From NCBI GenBank assembly GCA_021604545.1, contig BQJE01000003.1, positions 1-64,000 on the forward strand: 64,000 nucleotides of DNA, given 5' to 3'. This document shows, piece after piece, positions 1-8,052 of the stretch. Positions within the stretch are counted from its first letter, which is position 1. The number at the start of each line of letters is the position of its first letter. The stretch is from Micavibrio sp. (lineage in GTDB: Bacteria; Pseudomonadota; Alphaproteobacteria; Micavibrionales; Micavibrionaceae). Below the pieces are notes generated by a model, which had not been told where the DNA came from, made no database searches, and saw only the letters and a program-made list of their open reading frames with translations. Made by a program: the position numbers and the translations under genes.

Positions 1-1261
1 CGGTAGCATGGTCACGATCAATCCCGCCGGTAATTTTGATCTTGTCACTGACTACGATATTACGGTTCCGTCTGGCGTTATAGAAGATCTGGCAGCAAAT
101 TCCTTTGCAGGTATTGCAAGCGGTGATCTGAACTTCACGACCTCTAACGATGTGACGCCGCCTACATTTGCACCCGCCACAGATGCAAGCCCTGCTGACA
201 ATGATATTGATGTTCTTCTGAATGAAAATATTATCATTACGTTTAGTGAGCCCGTGAATAAAAATGTTGGCAACATAGAAATTCGCCGCACGGCTGATAA
301 TATTTTGCTTGAAACGATTGACGTGACGACGGGGCTTGTCACTGGTGGCGGCACGGCCATCATTACTATTAATCCGGCGAGTGACTTCCCGCTTGCCACA
401 GATGTTTATGTTCTCATCGATGCCGCTGCGTTTGAGGATCTGGTTGGCAATCCATATGCAGGTATAGCCTCAACAACAGCCTTTAACTTTCGCGGCTTTG
501 CGCCAGTGGATATTGCGAGTTTAGCTGTCTGGCTTGACGGGAATGATCTTGATGGGGATGGCGCGCCGGAAGGGGTGGCTGAAGGCGGTATTATAGCGGG
601 TGATATTTCCGCATGGGTTGATAAGTCAGGTAATGGGGTCAATGTTTTGCAGGGCGCAGCCGGCAATCGTCCAACCTTTGTGGCGGCAGGTATCAACGGT
701 CTTCCGGTTGCTAGATTTGATGATGGCACGAACGATTCATTAAACTCTGCCGTGACCAGCATACCTTCTGCAAATGGTCATACGTTGTTTGTTGTGATCG
801 ACATTAATAATTCCGGTTCGAGTACAACTATTGTAAGGCACCGCGTTAACGGCGCACAGGGAACTGTCAGCGGCATTTCTTTGGAAGTTAACAGTTCTGA
901 ACAATATTCTGTAGTTCTTCACGATGATGTTGGGGGGAAGGCTCTTAGAAATGATAGCAGTGGGGCAGCCGCGCCCACAGTGGCCGCAATTATTGGTGTA
1001 GATTTTGGGTCAAGCGTATTGGACATTCGTCATGATGGCGTGATCTTTGATAACACCATTAGCAGCACTACTGGTGTGCCGCCTTTAGGAAATGTAGACG
1101 GGAATACAGTTTTTGCGGTTGGTAATAACTTCGGTGATAATGCTAGACCACTCGAAGGTGATATTAGTGAGATTCTGCTCTTTGATGAAAGTCTCTCCGG
1201 TGCCGATCGTCAGGCGGTTGAGCGATACCTTGGTGCAAAATATAACATTGTGGTGCCTTAA
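1..1261 (+). CDS. Ig-like / LamG-like surface protein, C-terminal part
   Basis: The reading frame is open from the left edge, so the ATG at 8 is internal and the start of the gene lies outside the window. The first ~165 visible residues hold one partial and one complete bacterial Ig-like (SbsA/Big_5 type) domain; the strand pattern ITINPA(G/S)xF...LxTD is repeated at residues ~1-20 and ~118-140. Residues ~175-415 look like a concanavalin A/LamG-like jelly roll that opens with SLAVWLDGNDLDGDG, a pattern seen in large secreted or surface proteins. No membrane anchor or sorting motif is visible at the C-terminus, which ends KYNIVVP. The role is presumably adhesion or carbohydrate binding; this is inferred from fold only. 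Acidic and low in cysteine, as is usual for extracellular repeat proteins. Confidence 0.8.
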   Translation, partial: GSMVTINPAGNFDLVTDYDITVPSGVIEDLAANSFAGIASGDLNFTTSNDVTPPTFAPATDASPADNDIDVLLNENIIITFSEPVNKNVGNIEIRRTADNILLETIDVTTGLVTGGGTAIITINPASDFPLATDVYVLIDAAAFEDLVGNPYAGIASTTAFNFRGFAPVDIASLAVWLDGNDLDGDGAPEGVAEGGIIAGDISAWVDKSGNGVNVLQGAAGNRPTFVAAGINGLPVARFDDGTNDSLNSAVTSIPSANGHTLFVVIDINNSGSSTTIVRHRVNGAQGTVSGISLEVNSSEQYSVVLHDDVGGKALRNDSSGAAAPTVAAIIGVDFGSSVLDIRHDGVIFDNTISSTTGVPPLGNVDGNTVFAVGNNFGDNARPLEGDISEILLFDESLSGADRQAVERYLGAKYNIVVP

Positions 1262-1482
1262 GTGGTTTAGGCGTCGTTTGTGCAACACTAATTAGAAATC
1301 CGGTTTTCCTAAAAAATACGAGGGTATAATTTAATTGGGGACATACGAGGAAATCATCAAACGATATATATTATAATATCAATATCTTAGCCGTACGCGT
1401 TCGTACAAAAACAGTATTGCTTTTGTAGTAAAAACAGCACTACGTTTTCCATGAAAGTCATTTAACTCATTGAAATAATTGG

Positions 1483-1498
1483 CCGTACGGGATTCAAA
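1483..1498. repeat. Distal att-like copy of the tRNA-Glu 3' end
   Basis: CCGTACGGGATTC followed by AAA matches the T-arm/acceptor end of tRNA-Glu at 2227-2242 in the same orientation, with one mismatch in 16. With the integrase fragment between the two copies it reads as the outer attachment site of a nearly deleted integrative element. Confidence 0.6.
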
Positions 1499-1552
1499 TT
1501 AGAGAGTTAATGGGTTGATATTATTGAATAATAAATTTCTTAAAATTGAAGA

Positions 1553-1574
1553 AGCCCCCAATAAGGCCCCCATA
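1553..1574. repeat. Arm-type direct repeat, left copy
   Basis: A 22-bp sequence (AGCCCCC, four A/T bases, AGGCCCCCATA) that recurs at 2088-2109 in the same orientation with two mismatches. The two copies flank the integrase fragment, as integrase arm-binding sites do. Confidence 0.55.
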
Positions 1575-1629
1575 CCTCATACATTGAAGCCTTTTTCAAT
1601 CAATTTTTCTTTCCATTCGTTCTCGTATA

Positions 1630-2055
1630 TCAAAGCGAAGGATATTTGCCTATCTCTGGGAAAACGTCACGCTCTAGGCGATCTATCACCGTTTTAGCGT
1701 TCACCTCTGACCATTCATGCTTTTTGTGTTCATGCCATTCACGGGCTATGGCTTCAAAGGTATTTCCGGCCTCTTGGATACGCTCCTGCTTTATTTCTTG
1801 CTTCACGGCGGATGGGTCATGCCCATTGGCCAAGAGCTTTTTGGCTTCATCCCTGTGGTTTCTGGCTTCAGCCAAGGTAATGACAGGGTATTCGCCAATA
1901 CACAGCTTCTTTTCATTGTTCAGGAAGCGATACTTCACCCGCCAAAGCTTGCTTCCCTTGGGTGTGACTTCCAGATAAAGGCCCCCACCATCGGATAGTT
2001 TATAGGGCTTATCTTTAGGCTTGGCGCTCTTGCAGAGCTTATCATTCAGATTCAT
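1630..2055 (-). pseudogene. P4-type tyrosine integrase, truncated N-terminal fragment
   Basis: 141 residues are left of a protein normally ~400 long. The fragment is the Arm-DNA-binding domain (DUF4102 type): LSDGGGLYLEVTPKGSK, WRVKYRF, and (C)IGEYPVITLAEAR, followed by the start of the SAM-like core-binding domain (FEAIAREWHEHK). It stops after EIGKYPSL; the catalytic domain with the R-H-R-H-Y residues is missing. It sits next to the 3' end of tRNA-Glu and reads away from it, the usual place and direction of such integrases. With the att-like copy at 1483 and the arm repeats it marks an element whose cargo has been deleted. It cannot be functional as a recombinase. Confidence 0.85.
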
Positions 2056-2087
2056 TTGGGGGCCTTTCTATTTCGGCGTATTCTAAA

Positions 2088-2109
2088 AGCCCCCTAAAAG
2101 GCCCCCATA
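2088..2109. repeat. Arm-type direct repeat, right copy
   Basis: The second copy of the 22-bp repeat (see 1553-1574), just upstream of the integrase fragment and ~110 bp from the tRNA-Glu end. Confidence 0.55.
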
Positions 2110-2219
2110 TTTCTTGGATAACATAGGACCATATCGGGCGGCTTGAAGTTTATTATGCTTCAAAACCCTTATGGAGTCTAGGTTTTCTGGATTTGGCTGG
2201 ATTGTAAAAAGTGGATAAC

Positions 2220-2295
2220 TGGCGTCCCGTACGGGATTCGAACCCGTGTTGCCGCCGTGAAAGGGCGGTGTCCTAGGCCTCTAGACGAACGGGAC
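2220..2295 (-). tRNA. tRNA-Glu (UUC)
   Basis: A complete cloverleaf of 76 nt on the minus strand. The acceptor stem is GTCCCGT/ACGGGAC, the D-arm GTCTAGAGGCCTAGGAC, the anticodon stem CCGCC/GGCGG with loop CTTTCAC (anticodon TTC), and the T-loop has GGTTCGAATCC. Discriminator G is followed by an encoded CCA. Its 3' end was used as the integration site of the element remnant to its left. Confidence 0.97.
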
Positions 2296-2592
2296 GCGGC
2301 TAGAAATGTCCGAAAAGACAGTGCTTTATAATGGTTAAGAGCCATAAAAATCAAGCTTTTCTTTCTCAGGTTTGGCCAGATGCAATTTTGACTGTCTTTA
2401 ATAAGGCCCTAATAAGGAGTCCGCTTACGGGAGCGCTTTAAATTCAATGTATTAACCCTTCAGACCGTTTAAATTCTACTTATGGGACTGATTGCTTTGG
2501 TGGGCAAAAATATGTGCTTTGGAAGTGATGCGCATAAATAGTTAATTTTTTGTACTTAAAAATACTTTTTTCTTGACAAAACCCAGTCATTA

Positions 2593-2620
2593 TTGACATA
2601 AAGCTCTTGTTTTATATAAC
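2593..2620 (+). promoter_or_regulatory. sigma70-type promoter before the AlpA-like gene
   Basis: TTGACA at 2593-2598, a 16-bp spacer and TATAAC at 2615-2620, 28 bp before the ATG at 2649. A second TTGACA at 2573-2578 lies just upstream. The ~295 bases between tRNA-Glu and this promoter hold no gene that I can see. Confidence 0.65.
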
Positions 2621-2648
2621 AAATTTGATGAATTAACGGGTTGCGAAT

Positions 2649-2864
2649 ATGGCAAATCTTTCCGACGACTATCAAGTAATGAAAGGGGATATCGTTGTAG
2701 AGGATATTTTGCGGCTCCCCGAAGTATTAGAGCCCACAGGCATGGCCCGGAGCTCGATTTATCTCTGGATTGAGGAAGGGCGCTTCCCCAAGCAAGTCTC
2801 TCTGGGCGCACGCTCTGTGGGCTGGCTGGAAAGCGAAATTGATGCCTGGCTGAAATGCTCTTAG
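2649..2864 (+). CDS. AlpA-family phage-type transcriptional regulator
   Basis: 71 residues with the AlpA winged-helix pattern: ILRLPEVLEPTGMARSSIYL, WIEEGRFPKQVSLGARSVGW and SEIDAWL. Such proteins act as DNA-binding activators of integrase/excisionase genes in prophages and islands. A consensus promoter lies just upstream. The ATG at 2679 would give a 61-residue protein that still holds the whole domain; the ribosome site before either start is weak. The gene lies on the 5' side of tRNA-Glu, outside the collapsed element, so it may be the leftover of another insertion. Its stop overlaps the stop of the convergent TSUP gene by four bases. Confidence 0.85.
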   Translation: MANLSDDYQVMKGDIVVEDILRLPEVLEPTGMARSSIYLWIEEGRFPKQVSLGARSVGWLESEIDAWLKCS

Positions 2865-3625
2865 GCTACTACTGCGACCCAGCGGAAAAGAAGGCGAGCG
2901 GCCACATACAGGATTAAAACAGCCGTCAATACACGCAAGGTGTCGGGATTAAGGCGGGTGGCTCCCATATAAGAACCAATCTGCCCGCCGATCAGCACAG
3001 CAGGAAAGAGCATCCAGTAGAGCATGATGTCACCTGCAAGTTCCAGATTGCTGAGCTTCATTGATTGTCCGATTAATCCGGCTATGGAATTGACGAGAAT
3101 AAAAACGCTGCAGGTGGCCGCTATTTTTCGTGCATCATCCCAGCGTAGCAAATGCAGGACAGGTGCCAGAAAAATACCGCCGCCAATACCCACCAGCCCG
3201 GCCAATAGTCCCAGAAGTGCGCCTGTAACCGGCGGTAAAAAACGATATTGATTGATTAGGATTTCCGTTGAATCCTGCCTCTCTTTTTCCGCCCGAAACA
3301 TACGAAAACCGGCAGCCAGCAGAGAAAACCCAAGCAATCCAGTAAACAGGGTTTCGGAGATATTTAAATAACCTCCCAGCCACGCCGCCGGAACCGATGT
3401 AATAATCCACGGTCCTATACGTCTCAGATTAACATGCCCGGCGCGAAAAAATCTGTATGCGCCGCCGCTGACGACAATCACATTACAGATGAGGGCTATT
3501 GCAGGTAAAATACGGTAATCTGTTTCGGCGAGAACCAACAATGCGCTATAAGTTGATCCGCCGCCAAACCCAACTGATGCATATAAAATCGCTGTAACAA
3601 AAAAAGAAACCGGCAGGATGGTCAT
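2861..3625 (-). CDS. TSUP/TauE-SafE family membrane permease
   Basis: 254 residues, about eight hydrophobic segments, with the family's two internal halves: SFFVTAILYASVGFGGGST near the N-terminus and GALLGLLAGLVGIGGGIFLAP in the middle. The GxGGG repeats are the hallmark of TauE/SafE (DUF81) permeases, which move sulfite, sulfonates or other organic/inorganic anions across the inner membrane. It is the last gene of the moa operon and overlaps the preceding gene's stop by four bases. The context hints at a sulfur or oxyanion substrate (sulfite, or possibly molybdate), but the sequence does not decide it. Confidence 0.85.
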   Translation of the reverse strand: MTILPVSFFVTAILYASVGFGGGSTYSALLVLAETDYRILPAIALICNVIVVSGGAYRFFRAGHVNLRRIGPWIITSVPAAWLGGYLNISETLFTGLLGFSLLAAGFRMFRAEKERQDSTEILINQYRFLPPVTGALLGLLAGLVGIGGGIFLAPVLHLLRWDDARKIAATCSVFILVNSIAGLIGQSMKLSNLELAGDIMLYWMLFPAVLIGGQIGSYMGATRLNPDTLRVLTAVLILYVAARLLFRWVAVVA

Positions 3626-3963
3626 CCCGCTCCGACTTTCCGGCTATCCGCGCGCATATCAACCTGAAGAGAAATAGACAAACCATCATCACTACTGGCT
3701 TTAAGCCCGGCACGGCTTCGCCCCATATCGGACAGCTCCTCAACCTTACCCGGCGGGATAAGAAGGTTGAGATAGGCTTCGCTATCATCCAGAACCAGTT
3801 TGGATTCCATGCTCTCACCGCTCCCTTGCGGGTTAATTGTTGCGACAAGTGTTTTATTTAACAGACCCACATTAACGTGAAGGCACTGCCCCGCAAGGAG
3901 TGTTTTCAACTCCTCTTCCGTAATTTTAAAACGTAAGTCCTGCTCTCCAATTCTGACATTCAT
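3622..3963 (-). CDS. DUF7009-like small protein of the moa operon
   Basis: 113 residues from the ATG at 3963, which overlaps the mobA stop as ATGA; a longer reading from 3984 would lie inside mobA and is less likely. The protein begins MNVRIGEQDLRFKITEEEL and ends in a beta-rich half with LNLLIPPGKVEEL. This resembles the small DUF7009 proteins that start M(K/N)xRIxGxSIRxRLT; the match is from memory and not certain. It has no signal peptide, membrane segment or cysteine pair (a single Cys at ~28). Its place between mobA and the permease suggests a role tied to molybdopterin enzymes or oxyanion handling. No function is known to me. Confidence 0.7.
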   Translation of the reverse strand: MNVRIGEQDLRFKITEEELKTLLAGQCLHVNVGLLNKTLVATINPQGSGESMESKLVLDDSEAYLNLLIPPGKVEELSDMGRSRAGLKASSDDGLSISLQVDMRADSRKVGAG

Positions 3964-4478
3964 GCGCGTATGGCCTCCTGCCATTCTTTCTGCGTATTTA
4001 TATTCGCCATGAGAGATTCAAATTCTTCAGGCAAAAAAACAGAAGGAACGCCAAGTTCCTCTAATAACGCGTGCACGGATGATGCTATTATGCCAGAGCA
4101 AGGTTGCTTTATAAAAGCAGGAAGCGGCCGGTCTTTAAAAAAAGCACCCCCCTCCTGCGCAAGCAGAATGTGCAACACATCCTGCGTTAGAAACGGCATA
4201 TCGACAGGAACAAATAATGCGCCATCATGGCCATTTAATTCTTTCATGACGCCTTGAATGGCTTCGGCGGGCCCGTTACAGGGTTCGGAATCGGGAATGC
4301 AGTGATAACCTTCATAATTACCACTGACATAAATGTCGGCCACGCCCATTTTCTGAAGAAGATCAATCATATGGTCCAGTAAAGGCCGACCGTTATAATC
4401 CAGAAGCGCCTTGTCCTGGCCCATGCGGGAGGAGCATCCACCAGCCAGAACCACGCCTGCAATGCTCACCTTATCCAC
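3960..4478 (-). CDS. mobA: Molybdenum cofactor guanylyltransferase MobA
   Basis: 172 residues, slightly shorter than the usual ~190-200. It transfers GMP from GTP to Mo-molybdopterin to give the bis-MGD precursor that NarG needs. The N-terminus carries the nucleotidyltransferase signature VLAGGCSSRMGQDKALLDYNG, followed by PLLDHMIDLL; DMPFLT in the middle is the Mg-binding Asp motif. The start is a GTG at 4478, preceded by a GAGG-rich stretch inside the end of moaE, which it overlaps by eight bases. It lies in the moaA-to-permease operon, so it should be co-expressed with the FNR-controlled cofactor genes. Confidence 0.93.
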   Translation of the reverse strand: MDKVSIAGVVLAGGCSSRMGQDKALLDYNGRPLLDHMIDLLQKMGVADIYVSGNYEGYHCIPDSEPCNGPAEAIQGVMKELNGHDGALFVPVDMPFLTQDVLHILLAQEGGAFFKDRPLPAFIKQPCSGIIASSVHALLEELGVPSVFLPEEFESLMANINTQKEWQEAIRA

Positions 4479-4920
4479 CTACAGCCTCCCTTAAAGAATG
4501 GCCGGGCAGCCATTCAGATGGGCCGTGCTCATAATGCTCCTGCTTCCAGACCGGCGCGCGCTTTTTGAGTTCTTCGATAATATAACGGCAAGCCTCAAAA
4601 CTCTCTGCGCGATGCGCTGAACTCACTGCGATGATGACACTAATCCCGCCAATATCGAGCTGCCCTTTATAATGAGACATATATATATGTATCCCATCCC
4701 ATTTCTTTTGCGCTTCTCTACAAATCTTCAGGAATATTTTTTCTGCCAATTCCTCATGCACATCATAGGTAATGCCAGACACGCTTTGGCCCTCGTGATG
4801 ATCGCGCACCGCGCCGACAAAGACATCCACTGCGCCATGCTCCGGATCGGTGACAAAATCATAAGCAGCCTGAAGATCTAACGGGTTGGCCGAAACGCTA
4901 ACATAAATTGTTTCCGTCAT
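4471..4920 (-). CDS. moaE: Molybdopterin synthase large subunit MoaE
   Basis: 149 residues, the normal length. With MoaD it converts cyclic pyranopterin monophosphate to molybdopterin. Visible signatures are VDVFVGAVRDHHEGQ near residue 33, VSSAHR near 100, and KKRAPVWKQE with the catalytic lysines near 118-126. The ATG follows a GGGGGA ribosome site formed by the end of moaD, three bases after the moaD stop, which implies translational coupling. It is the fourth gene of the moa operon. Confidence 0.96.
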   Translation of the reverse strand: MTETIYVSVSANPLDLQAAYDFVTDPEHGAVDVFVGAVRDHHEGQSVSGITYDVHEELAEKIFLKICREAQKKWDGIHIYMSHYKGQLDIGGISVIIAVSSAHRAESFEACRYIIEELKKRAPVWKQEHYEHGPSEWLPGHSLREAVGG

Positions 4921-4923
4921 GGG

Positions 4924-5175
4924 TTATCCCCCGCAAACCGGCGGTAAAATAGACAATCTGGCATCTGTTTTAAAGACATGTGTATCCGGTAACACCGCAT
5001 TGTCATCTGCCAGAACAGAGTCAAAGACCAGAGAAGACTCTCCACCACTCAAAATATTGCTCATCATCTTCTTTACGAAGGAGGCCGTGCTGCCGGCTGG
5101 AACCGTGAAATCCAGCACATCTCCGAACTTACGAAAAGTTCCGAATAGCTTCATATGAATAGCAATTTCGTTCAT
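4924..5175 (-). CDS. moaD: Molybdopterin synthase sulfur carrier MoaD
   Basis: 83 residues of ubiquitin-like fold. It starts IHMKLFGTFRKFGD, has TVPAGSTASFVKKM in the middle, and ends in the obligatory Gly-Gly (PPVCGG), whose last glycine is adenylated and thiocarboxylated to carry sulfur to MoaE. The ATG at 5175 follows AAGGG; an internal ATG at 5154 is possible. It sits between moaCB and moaE, as in many moa operons. No moeB-like activating enzyme is encoded in this window. Confidence 0.94.
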   Translation of the reverse strand: MNEIAIHMKLFGTFRKFGDVLDFTVPAGSTASFVKKMMSNILSGGESSLVFDSVLADDNAVLPDTHVFKTDARLSILPPVCGG

Positions 5176-5189
5176 GGCTTTTCCCTTAC

Positions 5190-6209
5190 TTAAAATCCCT
5201 GCTTTGCAATCTTGTCGAGCGCATCACCAAGAAACGGCTCAAGAATATCCCAGCACTCCTTCACGGCCTTAGGCGACCCCGGAAAAGCAATCACCAGCGT
5301 TGAACCAACCATGCCTGACGTCATACGTGACAGCCATGCCGTGTCGGTAAAATGCAGGCTTTCCGTGCGCAGAACATCGCCCAGACCACCCAGCATGCGG
5401 TCGCTGATCTTCTCCAGAACATCCGGCGTGACATCCCGTGGACCCGGCCCTGTGCCACCGGAAGCAATCAGGAGATCCGGGCTATGCGTTTTACAGACAG
5501 AACGAATGCTCTGCTCAATTGTTTCCACATCATCGGGGATAATTTTCTGTTCAACAAGATCGGAGCCTGCGCTCTCAAGGATCTCTTTCAGAACGGGGCC
5601 AGATTTGTCTTCATATTCACCGCTCGCTGCCCGATCGCTCATAACAAGCACAGCAGATTTTTTACCCTTTAAGCTCTGAGCATCAGGAAGCTGTGCTTCT
5701 AACCAGTCAGGAATTCCATTCGGATTTGTATAAACGCCACTTTTGCCACCCGTTTTCACCAGCAAGCTTACAGCGCCAATCTCTAAATTCGGATCAACAC
5801 CTTTGGTTAAATCCCAGATGGTCAGAAGCGCAATATTAACCCCGGCCAGCGCCTCCATCTCCACACCCGTTTTTGCAAATGCCACGGCCTGGCAGTAAAC
5901 GCTGACGCTATTCTCGGTATCATTTAACGCGCAATGAATTGTCACCTGATCCAGTGGCAATGTATGGCACATTGGAATCATTTCCGGCGTTTTCTTCGCC
6001 CCTGTAATCCCGGCAGCCTCAGCCAATACCAGCACATCGCCCTTGGGGAGCGTCCCATTTTTCAGATGCTCAAACGCCTCCGCGCCCATGGTAATCGTAC
6101 CTACAGCCACGGCACGCCTGCGCGTTGGGCGCTTTCGTCCGACATCAATCATCTTAAAGTGCGGATCTTTTGCCGTTGGAAATTTTATAATCTGATCTTG
6201 TTTGGCCAT
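5190..6209 (-). CDS. moaCB: Bifunctional MoaC-MogA (MoaCB) fusion
   Basis: 339 residues in two domains. Residues ~1-155 are MoaC, the cyclic pyranopterin monophosphate synthase accessory enzyme (MIDVGRKRPTRRRAVAVG, PMCHTLPLDQV, VGVEMEAL-like KTGVEMEALAGV, WDLTKGVD). Residues ~185-339 are MogA/MoaB, the molybdopterin adenylyltransferase (AVLVMSDRAASGEYEDKSGP, ASGGTGPGPRDVTPD, FPGSPKAVKECW). One polypeptide thus covers an early and a late step of cofactor synthesis. The ATG at 6209 is chosen because GGAGG lies seven bases before it; an ATG at 6224 would overlap moaA. Such MoaC/MoaB fusions are known, but much rarer than separate genes. Confidence 0.93.
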   Translation of the reverse strand: MAKQDQIIKFPTAKDPHFKMIDVGRKRPTRRRAVAVGTITMGAEAFEHLKNGTLPKGDVLVLAEAAGITGAKKTPEMIPMCHTLPLDQVTIHCALNDTENSVSVYCQAVAFAKTGVEMEALAGVNIALLTIWDLTKGVDPNLEIGAVSLLVKTGGKSGVYTNPNGIPDWLEAQLPDAQSLKGKKSAVLVMSDRAASGEYEDKSGPVLKEILESAGSDLVEQKIIPDDVETIEQSIRSVCKTHSPDLLIASGGTGPGPRDVTPDVLEKISDRMLGGLGDVLRTESLHFTDTAWLSRMTSGMVGSTLVIAFPGSPKAVKECWDILEPFLGDALDKIAKQGF

Positions 6210-6213
6210 ATTT

Positions 6214-7203
6214 TTATCCTCCAATAGATGCTAAATGCTCACGCACTCCGCTATTGCCTTCATGCAGAAAATGCGCAGAGCGTTTGAAATTCATAAGTGC
6301 TAAAATCTTTTCCTGCAGCTCTTCAATCTGGTCATCGCTTTGCAAATATTCGCGCAGGGAATAACCGCCCTCGCCAAATAAACACAGATGCAATGCGCCT
6401 TTTGCAGAAACGCGCAGACGGTTACAGCTTTTGCAGAAATCTTTGGAATAAGGCGCAATCAGGCCAATGGTGCCTGCACTACCCTCATGCTCAAACTCTT
6501 GCGCGGGGCCTGCGCCCTCAACGCGTGGGCGGGCGCGCCATCCGCGCTCTAACAACTTCTCTGTTACAGCAGTGCCAGGTAAATGATGCGCCTCAAAATA
6601 GTCCGCATTATCGCGGGTGCGCATCAACTCTATAAAGCGTAGAGAAACAGGCTTATCTTCTACAAAATCAATGAAGCGATCCAGTTCATTATCGTTGAGT
6701 CCCTTGAGTAAAACCGTGTTGAGTTTTATACTTTCAAAACCAGCCTCAAAACTGGCTTGCACACCATCCAGCACTTCATGAAGACGATCATGGCCGGTAA
6801 TTATCTTGAATTTATCAGGGTGCAGGGAATCAATGCTGATATTAATTGCCCGCAAACCTGCATCATAATATTCCTGCGCACGCTCTTGTAACTTATATCC
6901 ATTGGTCGTAAAGGCCAGCCTGCGAATACCGGGTATTTCATGAATCATAGCAGCAATATCAACGAAGTCTCTACGCACCGTAGGCTCCCCGCCCGTGAGG
7001 CGGATTTTCCATGTACCCAATTCAGCAAATGCGCGTACCAGCCGTACAATCTCATCTTGAGCCATAAAAGGATCGCAGCCCGTCTTCTTATATCCGTCAG
7101 GTAAACAATAGGAACAGCTGAAATTGCAGACATCCGTGACGGACAATCTGAGGTAGGGAAATGTGCGGCCAAAACTATCCGCTATCGCAGTTTTATTCTC
7201 CAC
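6214..7203 (-). CDS. moaA: GTP 3',8-cyclase MoaA
   Basis: 329 residues, radical-SAM enzyme making 3',8-cyclo-GTP, the first step of molybdopterin synthesis. The N-terminal cluster motif is CNFSCSYC and the second 4Fe-4S site is CKSCNRLRVSAKGALHLC near residue 250. The C-terminus ends in the conserved Gly-Gly (ASIGG), as MoaA needs. The start is a GTG at 7203 with AAGGAG six bases upstream; the upstream in-frame ATG at 7275 adds a tail without family character. It is the first gene of a seven-gene operon driven by the FNR-type promoter at 7308-7356. Confidence 0.95.
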   Translation of the reverse strand: MENKTAIADSFGRTFPYLRLSVTDVCNFSCSYCLPDGYKKTGCDPFMAQDEIVRLVRAFAELGTWKIRLTGGEPTVRRDFVDIAAMIHEIPGIRRLAFTTNGYKLQERAQEYYDAGLRAINISIDSLHPDKFKIITGHDRLHEVLDGVQASFEAGFESIKLNTVLLKGLNDNELDRFIDFVEDKPVSLRFIELMRTRDNADYFEAHHLPGTAVTEKLLERGWRARPRVEGAGPAQEFEHEGSAGTIGLIAPYSKDFCKSCNRLRVSAKGALHLCLFGEGGYSLREYLQSDDQIEELQEKILALMNFKRSAHFLHEGNSGVREHLASIGG

Positions 7204-7307
7204 TATGCACTCCTTTGCAAACACGGCAGGCCGTAGCGTTTCCGCACACGACCCCGGTCCAAAAACCATACCCAAAAGGGTTTAGGTTAAAAGGACTCGG
7301 AGATTTC

Positions 7308-7356
7308 AGACTACATTCTATGGTCCAAATGCAAGTGTGCCCTTGATTGAAATCAA
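7308..7356 (-). promoter_or_regulatory. Class II FNR-dependent promoter of the moa operon
   Basis: TTGATTGAAATCAA at 7343-7356 is a perfect FNR/Anr palindrome (TTGAT-N4-ATCAA). On the minus strand TAGAAT lies at 7315-7320. If transcription starts at 7308, this is the -10 element and the FNR box is centred exactly at -41.5, the spacing of class II FNR-activated promoters. No comparable -10 element lies at the mirrored distance toward the plus-strand gene. Confidence 0.8.
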
Positions 7357-7503
7357 TAGAATGGCAAAAAGCAGGGTTATCCCTGAATTTAGAAAAACGT
7401 TTCCGTCGTTTTTTGCTTTCACTCATATTTTTCTGGTAGTATGGGGCTAATTAAAAAAATACCGATTAGCAGGGTGTGCCACCTAACAAATGGGGAGGTA
7501 AAA

Positions 7504-8034
7504 ATGCACACTAGCAAGGAAGCCGTAGGAGTATTTGGTAGCGAACAGGAATTCGTAGCTGCTATAGATGAATTGTATGATTCCGGTTTTACACACGAGA
7601 ACATGGAAATCCTGGCTGATACGAGAACTTCGAGCTATCGCTTTACATCGATTAAAGAGGTTGAAGATGACCCTCAGGTACCAAGATCTTATATCGTACC
7701 AAGAAAATGTAATAGCAACCTAAGGGAAATTGCTATTACGACGCCTATATGTCTAGGGGTTATACTTTTAATAGCTTTCGTAGCTGCTTTTGGAAGCTGG
7801 CCTTCTGCTCTTATTATAATGATAACAGCAGTGGCTACAGGGGTGGTTTGCGGCGGGATTGGTATAATGTTGGCCCGTCGTGTTGATAAGCGCCATGGTG
7901 CCTATATTCAGCGTCAGATTGATCTGGGCGGGCTTCCACTTTGGGTCCATCTGAAAAACAGGAATTCTGAAGAGAAGGCATTAGAAGTACTGAAGCATCA
8001 TCATGCGCGCGATGTCCATGTACTGAACGCCTAA
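7504..8034 (+). CDS. Small membrane protein with GSP17M-like N-terminus, unknown
   Basis: 176 residues from the ATG at 7504, which has GGGGAGG five bases upstream; an earlier in-frame ATG at 7441 has no ribosome site. Residues ~5-45 (AVGVFGSEQEFVAAIDELYD, SGFTHENMEILAD) resemble the ferredoxin-like start of heat- and stress-induced GSP17M/YflT-type proteins. Two hydrophobic helices at ~75-125 (GVILLIAFVAAFGSWPSALI and ITAVATGVVCGGIGIML) form a hairpin in the inner membrane, and the C-terminal ~50 residues are soluble with an HHHARDVHV end. No function is assigned. It is transcribed away from moaA and ends 18 bases before the convergent nnrS stop; it may share the FNR region but no matching -10 was found. 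Confidence 0.8.
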   Translation: MHTSKEAVGVFGSEQEFVAAIDELYDSGFTHENMEILADTRTSSYRFTSIKEVEDDPQVPRSYIVPRKCNSNLREIAITTPICLGVILLIAFVAAFGSWPSALIIMITAVATGVVCGGIGIMLARRVDKRHGAYIQRQIDLGGLPLWVHLKNRNSEEKALEVLKHHHARDVHVLNA

Positions 8035-8052
8035 AAAAATACGACAAGCAAT

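Larger units (their letters stand above)
1262..1629. other. AT-rich intergenic stretch with att remnant
   Basis: No convincing gene. It lies between the surface-protein stop and the end of the broken integrase. It contains the distal att-like copy at 1483-1498 and one arm-type repeat at 1553-1574. On the minus strand the frame ENEWKEKLIEKGFNV-stop just left of the integrase fragment may be the remains of the integrase C-terminus. Confidence 0.5.
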
